From assembly GCA_017885385.1 (NCBI GenBank), contig JAFNGF010000287.1:1-18701 (forward strand): a DNA stretch of 18,701 bases, written 5' to 3'. Positions 12,662 to 18,701 of this stretch are shown here, piece by piece (the stretch's first letter is position 1; each line of letters opens with the position of its first letter). This stretch comes from Planctomycetota bacterium (GTDB lineage Bacteria; Planctomycetota; Phycisphaerae; Sedimentisphaerales; Anaerobacaceae). Under the pieces are notes generated by a model. That model saw nothing but the letters and a program-made list of their open reading frames with translations, was not told the DNA's origin and ran no database searches. Position numbers and translations under genes: made by a program.

Positions 12662-13254
12662 ACGGTCAAGCTCTTTTTTTCCCCTGTCGCTATTGTCTCA
12701 TAGCACCACGTCCTGGGAAAGGGGATGCCTCCCAGGATCGGGGCCGGAACACCGCCGGAATAAAGTTTGACATCAGTGAAACCCGCCCGTTCCATAAGCC
12801 GAATCAACCAGCGCTGCGGGTAAAGACATACGTGCTCTTGCGTGTAATAATATCGGCGGGAAAGAGTGATTGTTAATAGCAATTCTGCGGGGAAAAACGG
12901 ATTGGGAGTAGATAGCACCAGTAAGCCGCCCGGCTTTAGCGTTTTGTAACATCGGCGCAGAAAATCAAGGGGCGATTCGAGGTGCTCGATGATTTCGCCT
13001 GCAACCAGGGCATCGAATGAGTCCGGCTCAAATGGTTCCGGCAGCGCCATTACGTCGCCGATCACGCAGGATGTGTAGTTCTTTAGGAGCCGGCCTTTTT
13101 GAAGGTCTAATCCAATCACCTCCGCATTTCTCATATAGACGTTTGGCCAGGCAGCCCATCCGACATCCAGCACGCGCCGGCGGTCTGCGCACAGGCGCGC
13201 CATCTTTTTTAGCCTATAATTGGGGGACCCTATTGAGATAACTTTTCTTTGCAT
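12658..13254 (-). CDS. Class I SAM-dependent methyltransferase (Methyltransf_11-like)
   Basis: A small Rossmann methyltransferase of 198 residues from the ATG at 13254 (a TTG at 13284 or GTG at 13281 would add about ten residues; neither has a strong ribosome-binding site). Motif I is VLDVGWAAWPN (28-38), where the usual Cys-Gly after DVG is replaced by Trp-Ala. The acidic residue ending beta-2 is D50 (VIGLD). Then follow GEIIEHLESP (86-95, motif IV region) and LKPGGLLVLSTPN (106-118). The substrate is unknown; its neighbours suggest a sugar or lipid head group of the surface glycan. The stop overlaps the next start (ATGA, 12661-12658). Confidence 0.82.
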   Translation of the reverse strand: MQRKVISIGSPNYRLKKMARLCADRRRVLDVGWAAWPNVYMRNAEVIGLDLQKGRLLKNYTSCVIGDVMALPEPFEPDSFDALVAGEIIEHLESPLDFLRRCYKTLKPGGLLVLSTPNPFFPAELLLTITLSRRYYYTQEHVCLYPQRWLIRLMERAGFTDVKLYSGGVPAPILGGIPFPRTWCYETIATGEKKSLTV

Positions 13255-13293
13255 CGGACGTCTTTTTGCCCCTGAGCTCACCAACTCATTATA

Positions 13294-13324
13294 GTGGTCA
13301 ATTTACAATCTCCAAGTGTCAATT
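13294..13324. repeat. 31-base TAAATTGA/AATTGACA repeat, second copy (reverse orientation)
   Basis: The reverse complement of this stretch matches 3749-3779 at 22 of 31 positions with identical ends (AATTGACA and TGTAAATTGA). It lies just upstream of the start of the small methyltransferase gene. Confidence 0.5.
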
Positions 13325-13355
13325 GCTACTCGGGCGTCCTCGCCGTCTTCTGCGG

Positions 13356-13616
13356 TCAATCATGTGTACTGCTGGCATGCCGACGGTGCGAAATCGTGGC
13401 AGACACTCTCAGAGATGACGAGCCGGACCTTGCCAGGCTTTTACGCTCGGCGTCAACAGGAGAAGCGAAACTGCCCAGTTCGCGCGATAATATGTCAAGC
13501 ATTGCCTTTCCTGCCGAGTAAAATTCAGCCGCTTCTTTGTCTGCATCTACATCGTGAAGTCGTGATAGGCCTTCGATCCATTGGCAATTGATCCAGAATC
13601 CTGCGGCTGTCAGCGT
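13356..13616 (-). other. Gene-poor stretch with an open but start-less frame (decayed coding DNA?)
   Basis: About 350 bases between the two methyltransferase genes hold no convincing complete gene. One minus-strand frame is open for 87 codons from just after a TAG (13619-13617) to a TGA (13358-13356). Its first two thirds read like ordinary protein (for example LHDVDADKEAAEFYSAGKAM), but there is no usable start before an internal ATG at 13502. Past about 13440 the frame runs out of phase with the PaaK-like remnant at 13360-13440. The most likely explanation is the residue of a deleted or frameshifted gene; I do not recognise the family. Confidence 0.4.
13360..13440 (-). pseudogene. 3' remnant of a second PaaK/CapK-like gene
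   Basis: Read from about 13439 the minus strand gives KPGKVRLVISES, then FAPSACQQYT and a TGA at 13362-13360. The intact PaaK-like gene upstream ends SGKIRLVISEIGKRHFAP with the same spacing to FAP and a stop a few codons later. At DNA level 13407-13437 matches 14886-14916 at 26 of 31 bases, and all five differences are transitions. A TAA interrupts the frame immediately before the remnant, so this is only the tail of a duplicated gene. Confidence 0.65.
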
Positions 13617-14806
13617 CTAGAACCAGATCGCATCGTTCCAGCTACACCGACGGCATTCTTGGTTTCAAAGGTCTTTCTAACGTTACTATATCCCAGCCGC
13701 TTGAACCAGCTCATCACTTGCTCGGTTGTGTGGTGATGCTGGTATCGAGGAGAAAAGTTATCGAACAGCGATAGCTCCATTTCACGAATGCTTCGTTCTC
13801 CGTACAGCTTTTTGCCAATAAGTGCATTGTAAGAGCGAGTGTAAAGCCATAGAAAGGGTGCACCCGCAAAGCAAAACGCATGGACAATAGAATGTGGCAG
13901 CCGGGTCGTAACGATCCGAAGTGCATTGCTTATTGCGTGCGCGATTGGATTTTTGCGCTCCGCGGTATAGATCTCAATATAGCCGATGCCACCTTCTTTA
14001 AGACACGATGACAGTGTCTTGAAACCGGCAAAAGTGTCGGGGGTATGATGAAGAACCCCACAACTGTAGATTATATCAAAAGCTCTTTGCTTAAATGGAA
14101 GTCTGTGTATGTTGCTTTGAACAATATGAACGAGCGAAGCATAGGCAGGTTCAGATTTTCCAACGCGTTCTTGGACTGCATCAACTGAAAAGGAAAGATC
14201 AATTGCGAAGACTTCCGCTCCTGTCTTGGCCAGTGCCAGTTCGACTTCTCCGTGTCCACAACCTGCATCCAGAATACTTTTGCCCGGCAGGTCCTCACTT
14301 CCTATGCCAACGCAATTCAGAAAGAGCTTTCTTCTTGCCGGGACGTCCAGGCCCCATGCTCTTTCCGATTCTCCAACTGCACGCCACTCTGATGAAAAAC
14401 TGTCGAGGGTATGTCTGAAGTACCTTTCGAAGTGTTTATCCGGAGTTTTGTGTTGATTGAGTAAGAGATTCCTTACGTCGTCAGGCAACTTGCCAAAATC
14501 CTGCTGCAGCGACGGTAATGCTCCAGCCATAGCATTAGGCAGGAGACGGGGTATCCCCTTGATCACCGGGAAGAGGTGATTTTGACGGCATCGAATAACT
14601 CCTGAGTCGATGTCTTTGGAGAAACACTGTTTGCATTGATACCGGGATTCCGGCTCAGCTTGTTCCCAGGGGCAACCTTCGGCACAGACAGGAGGATCAT
14701 CTCTAACGGCCGGATTAATGGGCAGAGAAATAATTTCGAAGGGAAATAGATGAAACGGATCTCCGCACTCGGGACACTCCAATACGTCCAGCAACCTATA
14801 TATCAC
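13610..14806 (-). CDS. Zinc-ribbon (Trm112-like) SAM-dependent methyltransferase
   Basis: The GTG at 14806 is favoured by AGGAG (14820-14816) nine bases upstream and places the start just ahead of YRLLDVLECPECG. A TTG at 14851 overlapping the previous stop (TTGA) is an alternative that adds 15 residues. The product has 398 residues. The N-terminal domain has Cys pairs (C11/C14, C41/C45, C58/C61, C73) and ends with VIKGIPRLLP, a Trm112/YcaR-type zinc module. The class I methyltransferase domain has ILDAGCGHGEVELALA (178-193, motif I), AIDL, and the CGVLHHTPD loop, then a long C-terminal extension rich in aromatic residues. Such fusions are frequent in surface-polysaccharide clusters. The acceptor is unknown; modification of a sugar or adenylated intermediate made by neighbours is an inference. 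Confidence 0.85.
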   Translation of the reverse strand: MIYRLLDVLECPECGDPFHLFPFEIISLPINPAVRDDPPVCAEGCPWEQAEPESRYQCKQCFSKDIDSGVIRCRQNHLFPVIKGIPRLLPNAMAGALPSLQQDFGKLPDDVRNLLLNQHKTPDKHFERYFRHTLDSFSSEWRAVGESERAWGLDVPARRKLFLNCVGIGSEDLPGKSILDAGCGHGEVELALAKTGAEVFAIDLSFSVDAVQERVGKSEPAYASLVHIVQSNIHRLPFKQRAFDIIYSCGVLHHTPDTFAGFKTLSSCLKEGGIGYIEIYTAERKNPIAHAISNALRIVTTRLPHSIVHAFCFAGAPFLWLYTRSYNALIGKKLYGERSIREMELSLFDNFSPRYQHHHTTEQVMSWFKRLGYSNVRKTFETKNAVGVAGTMRSGSRR

Positions 14807-14847
14807 GAATAAAATCTCCTGTCGCTGATTTGAACCACCATAATCTG

Positions 14848-16203
14848 TCAATCTTGCTCTGCCGGTGCGAAGTGACGCTTGCCGATCTCAGAGATGACAA
14901 GCCGAATCTTGCCGGACCGCGGAACCGGAATATCTTTCACAAAATTCAATCTTATCTTTAGCCTTTCTCCGGCCCCCTGACGTATGGCGTCCTCTATATA
15001 CCGGGCGTCCTGATTGGAAAACTTATTGTTCTTGACTATCTTGACCTCTATTTCATCCTCTGCTTCCTGCACTACCTGGAATTGATCCACCGACATCATA
15101 GACTCGAATATGTGACCAAAAAAGTAAGCGACCAGGTAGTTGCCATCCGGAGTCACCACAATATCGGTGTCTCTGCCTACTACGGAGCTCATCACCGGTA
15201 GTCCTCGGCCGCACTTGCATTTCTCTTGTGACGGCCTGGCCAGGTCTCCGATCCGGAATCGGATGAAAGGCATCCCATAGTTGCTCAGGTCAGTAACCAG
15301 GACTGTTCCCGCTTCAGCGGGTTTTACCGGCCGGTCGTCCTTCACAAATTCAAGCACAATATTTTCCGCTGCGATGTGGTGCGTGCCCCACTCACACTGA
15401 CTCGATATTACGATGCTGTTTCCTCCATAATTGTCAAAAACCGCGCAGTGAAATTGCTCTTCAATAAGCTGCCTGTAATGCGGAAACAGCATGTCGCCGG
15501 TCGTTATGATCGACGCGGGCTCTATATCAGTGATGTGGTTATCCTTCAGATACTTTGCCAGCAAAAATACCTGTGAGGCGTATCCCCTTATTAGCTGCGG
15601 CTTATACTTTCTTATCTTTTCAACGCCCAGCCGCAATGTGTCCTGATTCATCCTGGAAAGGCGGAAGAATTTACACCGTCCAAGTGCATCCATCATCTTT
15701 TGTGCCGGCGTATCGTGGGCTATCAGGTCCAGCCTAATCCATCGTTTGCCGAGCTCATACCCGGCCCAGCGCCAAAAGCGAAAAAGACAGGCGAACCTCC
15801 AGCTTATCGCCTGGCGGTCCTGATAGTATGGCAAAGGCTCACCCGTGGAACCGCCGCTGTGGCACAAGGTAAGCCTCTTCCTGGGCGTATCTTGCGCGGT
15901 TATATTATCTGGGAACTCCCTGCGGATAATGTCCTTTGTCAAGACGGGCAGCTTTTGCAGATCCTCGACCGAATTGATATCCGCCGGCTTTAATCCCAAC
16001 CGATCAAAGGTCGAGCGATAGTATGGCACGTTCGTGTACGAATGTTGAATCAGCTCCCGAAGTCTGCTTTCCTGAAAGGCTCGAATTTCATCGGGCGTCC
16101 GCCACTGGCTGTCTTCAAGAAGCTCTAGGGTTTTGAGAATATGAGTTCCTTGAGAGAACTCTGCCAGCGGAAATATTACGCTTCTATAAATTTTAGAATA
16201 CAT
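14848..16203 (-). CDS. PaaK/CapK-like adenylate-forming enzyme (phenylacetate-CoA ligase family)
   Basis: This 451-residue protein belongs to the phenylacetate-CoA ligase / coenzyme F390 synthetase branch of the ANL superfamily. N-terminal RLRELIQHSYTNVPYYR (47-63) is the family's usual entry motif. The phosphate-binding loop is SGGSTGEP (116-123), followed by TTGDML (234-239), FDNYGG (256-261), the ATP-ribose motif RFRIGDLA (315-322), the CKCGRGLP zinc-like segment (329-336) and GRDTDIV. In catabolism the family makes phenylacetyl-CoA, but CapK-type members inside glycan clusters have unestablished roles, possibly acyl or amino-acid activation for decoration. The gene lies 5 bases after the DUF354 stop, and its stop overlaps or closely precedes the methyltransferase start, so it is mid-operon. 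A fragment of a second copy lies at 13360-13440. Confidence 0.88.
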   Translation of the reverse strand: MYSKIYRSVIFPLAEFSQGTHILKTLELLEDSQWRTPDEIRAFQESRLRELIQHSYTNVPYYRSTFDRLGLKPADINSVEDLQKLPVLTKDIIRREFPDNITAQDTPRKRLTLCHSGGSTGEPLPYYQDRQAISWRFACLFRFWRWAGYELGKRWIRLDLIAHDTPAQKMMDALGRCKFFRLSRMNQDTLRLGVEKIRKYKPQLIRGYASQVFLLAKYLKDNHITDIEPASIITTGDMLFPHYRQLIEEQFHCAVFDNYGGNSIVISSQCEWGTHHIAAENIVLEFVKDDRPVKPAEAGTVLVTDLSNYGMPFIRFRIGDLARPSQEKCKCGRGLPVMSSVVGRDTDIVVTPDGNYLVAYFFGHIFESMMSVDQFQVVQEAEDEIEVKIVKNNKFSNQDARYIEDAIRQGAGERLKIRLNFVKDIPVPRSGKIRLVISEIGKRHFAPAEQD

Positions 16204-16208
16204 CTCGA

Positions 16209-17228
16209 TTACAGGTAGCTTTCAATCGTCGTCACGATATATTCGGTAACATCTATTTTATCCGTCAGCAGCTTGTTGCGAGCAGCGATACACTTTTCCT
16301 TAGCCGCAGAATCAGAGAGCCAATCGATACAGTATTGCAGGGCCTGCTCGGTGTCGGCTGTCTGCTTGAGAAGCCCATATCCCTGAAGCATATCAATTGT
16401 ACCAGCACGCAGCGTGTTGACATACACCGAAGGCACGCCCAGAAGCGCAGACTCACTAGCCATTGTAGCCCCCTCGCCGACATATAGCGCAGCAAATGCC
16501 ATCACATGGTGTATCTGGTGCACAGGCATATTCAGGCGGTAAGGTTCAAGCTCTACCGGCAGGGGGCTTTCGGAAGTGATGTAAGGCCTTGCATATCGGG
16601 CTATTTCCTCAACGAACCTCAGCCTGTCATGCTCAATAAGGCCGTGCTGGAAAGCGTCATGATGCGCCTGCCAGCTTACGAACCGAATTATGCAATACTT
16701 TTGTGCCGGATCAATACCCAGGCTTTTTACAACTTCACTATCGGCGGTAAATCTTTTGGGGTGCAAGTAAGCGAGCTCGTGCAGACCGGGGTACAAGTGA
16801 TGTTTTTTGCCGAAGGATTTTTTGAAGCAATCCGGGCTATAAATAGCCTTAACAAAAGGGTGTGTGATTTTGTGGGCCGCCGTTGCAATTTCCGTATCAT
16901 CCCAGACGACAACCGGCTTTCCCAGAATCCAGCCGACATGTGCCGCGAAAACGCCGCTGATTGCGGTAAGTATGTCCGGCTTGAATCGGCGGCAGAAGCG
17001 AAACAGTCTCGCATCCCGCACCAGCATCTCGCCAAATAAGGACATCTTTGTCCGGCCCATTTTGCTTAGTTGTGTAAAGGCAATCCCATAATGGTGCAAC
17101 AGCTCGATTGTGACATCCTTATCTCTGGCAGTTACTGCAACTTTGTGCCCATGTCTTTCAAACTCTGCTATTGCGTGGCGAAAGAAATGCACGTGGGCGG
17201 GATGTGTCATTTCAACCAAAATTCTCAT
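16209..17228 (-). CDS. DUF354 family predicted glycosyltransferase (GT-B fold)
   Basis: The 339-residue protein begins MRILVEMTHPAHVHFFRHAI (1-20), the typical DUF354 N-terminus with the HPAHVHFF signature. The C-terminal nucleotide-sugar half contains SWQAHHDAF (185-193) and GEGATMASESALLGVPSVYVN (251-271), equivalent to the GT-B donor-binding 'GG..t..EA..lGtP' motif. There are no membrane helices, so it should act in the cytoplasm. No member I know of gives a firm substrate; UDP-HexNAc-like donors are plausible from the resemblance to UDP-GlcNAc 2-epimerase/MurG folds. The ATG has no clear Shine-Dalgarno sequence; 32 bases separate it from the upstream GT2 stop. Confidence 0.85.
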   Translation of the reverse strand: MRILVEMTHPAHVHFFRHAIAEFERHGHKVAVTARDKDVTIELLHHYGIAFTQLSKMGRTKMSLFGEMLVRDARLFRFCRRFKPDILTAISGVFAAHVGWILGKPVVVWDDTEIATAAHKITHPFVKAIYSPDCFKKSFGKKHHLYPGLHELAYLHPKRFTADSEVVKSLGIDPAQKYCIIRFVSWQAHHDAFQHGLIEHDRLRFVEEIARYARPYITSESPLPVELEPYRLNMPVHQIHHVMAFAALYVGEGATMASESALLGVPSVYVNTLRAGTIDMLQGYGLLKQTADTEQALQYCIDWLSDSAAKEKCIAARNKLLTDKIDVTEYIVTTIESYL

Positions 17229-17260
17229 TGTTAAATAGCAAAAGCACCAAAAGCCGGAGG

Positions 17261-18211
17261 TTATTTCAATTCCTTATTGCTTTCCATGTCGAACCACATA
17301 GCGAAAAGGGTGAACTGAACGGAGCTTATGAATGAGAACATAGCCGCTAGTGCGTTAATGCGGGGAATTTGGCCGGCCGCAAACCAGATATAAAATACCC
17401 TAAAAAACAGGATGATAGCAGCCAGGCCAAACAAAAAGCCAAACATATAAAAGAAAACAAGCGGGTGAAAGTCCCTGATAATGTATTTTTCCTTAAGGCG
17501 ATATAGAAAGTCCTTCAGCAGCAGCCATGACAGCGTTATCATAACTTTCTGCAATTTTATCTTGGATACTTCGCCGATATTGTAAACCGGCTTTACAGGA
17601 ATGTCGCGGACTCTGAAGTTGTAGATATTTAGCTTCACGAGCATGTCGTTCGGCATGCCGAACCTTTTATAGATTTTGTCCAAATCGAGAATTTCCAAAG
17701 CTCTTAGATTTATCGCCGTGTACCCCGTCTGCGAATCTGCCACGTGCCAGTAGCCAGACGCGATCTTGGTCAGCAAAGATAAATAGGAGTTGCCCAGGTA
17801 TCGTACCTTCGGTATGACCTGCCAGGCGTTGCCGGTAAAAAGCCGATTTCCCTTGGCGTAATCAACTTGGCCTGCTGCTACCGGGTCTAACAGATTCGGC
17901 AGGTCCGCGGGGTCCATTTGAGCGTCGCCGGCCATAACCGCAGTGACGTCAATCTTGTTATCGCGTGCCCATTTATAGCCGCTGGTAATAGCGCCGCCCA
18001 CGCCCTGGTTTTTGCTGTGCTGAATGAGAATGATTCGGCCGCCCGATTGCTCAGCGGCGTTGATTGCAATCTCTGCGGTTTTGTCTGTGCTCTTATCATC
18101 GACCACCACCACCTTATCCACATAATCGGGCATCGTTTCAAGAACCCTGCCGATCAGTTTTTCTTCGTTGTATGCCGGCACGACCACGCAGACTGTCTTA
18201 TCTCTGTACAT
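17261..18211 (-). CDS. GT2 family glycosyltransferase, polyprenyl-phosphate-mannose-synthase-like, with C-terminal membrane helices
   Basis: The ATG at 18211 is chosen because GGAG lies 7 bases upstream; a TTG two codons earlier is the alternative. The 316 residues contain the GT-A core: VVPAYNEE (10-17), VVVDDKSTDKT (35-45), the metal-binding GDAQMD (95-100) and DSQTGYTAI (159-167). Two hydrophobic helices (about 240-265 and 275-300) form a membrane anchor like that of DPM1/GtrB-type enzymes. These enzymes charge polyprenyl phosphate with a hexose from a nucleotide sugar on the cytoplasmic face, producing the donor that GT39 enzymes use; two GT39 genes lie 6 to 10 kb away. It is the first gene of the minus-strand set, and its promoter should lie in 18212-18366, where I see no convincing sigma-70 match. 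Confidence 0.88.
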   Translation of the reverse strand: MYRDKTVCVVVPAYNEEKLIGRVLETMPDYVDKVVVVDDKSTDKTAEIAINAAEQSGGRIILIQHSKNQGVGGAITSGYKWARDNKIDVTAVMAGDAQMDPADLPNLLDPVAAGQVDYAKGNRLFTGNAWQVIPKVRYLGNSYLSLLTKIASGYWHVADSQTGYTAINLRALEILDLDKIYKRFGMPNDMLVKLNIYNFRVRDIPVKPVYNIGEVSKIKLQKVMITLSWLLLKDFLYRLKEKYIIRDFHPLVFFYMFGFLFGLAAIILFFRVFYIWFAAGQIPRINALAAMFSFISSVQFTLFAMWFDMESNKELK

Positions 18212-18366
18212 TGCCAATCTCCAAGCGATACTTTATAAATTATCGCCTGCGGCAGCGGTTCTGAGTAGCTAAAAACGATGCCGAGCAGTAAAATTCCTAC
18301 GAGTGTGTTCGATGTTGGCGTCTTTGAAGCCGGTTTTAGGCAGCTTGATAAAGGGAAAGGCGCAAT

Positions 18367-18701
18367 ATGGAGCTGCAAACCAGAAGGGAATTCCTCAAGA
18401 AACTGGGTCTGACGACGGCTTCGGCAGGGGCGCTATCGCTATTGCCTAGCTATGCCGGCATGACCCAAAAGGGCAGGGTGCGAAAGAATCAGCCGAATAT
18501 CATCGTTATCGTCAGCGATGATATGGGATACGCCGACCTGGGCTGTCAGGGCTGTAAAGACATCGCCACGCCCAACATCGATTCCATCGCCCAAAATGGC
18601 ATTCGTTTTACCGACGGGCATGTTTCGTGCCCGGTGTGCAGCCCGACGCGGGCGGGACTGGCGACAGGCAGGTATCAGCAGCGGTTCGGGCACGAGTTCA
18701 A
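18367..18701 (+). CDS. Tat-exported sulfatase, N-terminal part (continues past the window)
   Basis: The ATG at 18367 has AAGG (18357-18360) 6 bases upstream. The first 111 residues are visible. TRREFLKKLG (5-14) followed by a short hydrophobic stretch (15-30) is a twin-arginine signal peptide. NIIVIVSDDMGYADLGC (44-60) carries the paired metal-binding Asp (D51, D52) of arylsulfatases. SCPVCSPTRAGLATGR (87-102) contains the CxPxR sulfatase signature with Thr in the Ser position; C91 should be oxidised to formylglycine by a maturase. The family removes sulfate esters, in planctomycetes typically from sulfated polysaccharides. It is divergent from the GT2-led set, with about 155 bases between starts. 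The substrate cannot be deduced from this fragment. Confidence 0.93.
   Translation, partial: MELQTRREFLKKLGLTTASAGALSLLPSYAGMTQKGRVRKNQPNIIVIVSDDMGYADLGCQGCKDIATPNIDSIAQNGIRFTDGHVSCPVCSPTRAGLATGRYQQRFGHEF

Noticed and set aside
13294..13521. Plus-strand open frames in the 13285-13609 gap as small genes
   Set aside because: They show no family motif or ribosome-binding site and overlap the minus-strand PaaK-like remnant and the 31-base repeat.
18324..18352. TTGAAG-17-GATAAA as a promoter for the sulfatase gene
   Set aside because: Both hexamers match consensus at only about four of six positions, and the transcript would start within the ribosome-binding site.

Overview
The window looks like chromosomal DNA of a planctomycete, most likely of class Phycisphaerae (Sedimentisphaerales-like). 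Three things point that way: a secreted beta-helix protein ending in the duplicated 'YRVFTNDLA...NWKK' dockerin-like module, which I associate with that group; a Tat-exported sulfatase; and many short dispersed palindromic repeats that sit even inside genes. This placement is inference from remembered families; no search was possible.

Region 1 (1-3714, + strand) is an isoprenoid/envelope operon. It holds the tail of an unrecognised membrane protein, dxr (IspC, MEP pathway) and a long RseP-type site-2 protease with four PDZ-like segments, and it closes with an intrinsic terminator that belongs to a dispersed repeat. Region 2 (3751-8131) holds a divergent serine hydroxymethyltransferase-fold enzyme (+) and, converging on it, a roughly 980-residue secreted protein (-) with a near-consensus sigma-70 promoter. 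Region 3 (8185-11655, + strand) has two multi-membrane-span GT39/ArnT-like glycosyltransferases. The first is riddled with in-frame dispersed repeats.

Region 4 (11696-18211, - strand) is a tightly packed set transcribed right to left: a polyprenyl-phosphate-mannose-synthase-like GT2, a DUF354 glycosyltransferase, a PaaK/CapK-like adenylate-forming enzyme, a zinc-ribbon methyltransferase, a decayed stretch with a second PaaK-like 3' end, a second methyltransferase, and an LPG-synthase-TM/UPF0104 membrane protein. Region 5 (18367 to the edge, + strand) is the start of a Tat-exported sulfatase.

A reasonable joint reading of regions 3 and 4 is a surface glycan or glycolipid locus. GT2 would charge a polyprenyl phosphate with sugar on the cytoplasmic face, the GT39 proteins would use that donor on the outer face, and DUF354, PaaK-like, methyltransferase and LPG-TM proteins would build or modify the acceptor. 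I saw no tRNA, rRNA, CRISPR array, transposase or complete insertion sequence. The most unusual feature is the repeat ecology: at least five short repeat families, one copy inserted in another, six tracts inside a single coding sequence, and repeats that supply gene ends and terminators.
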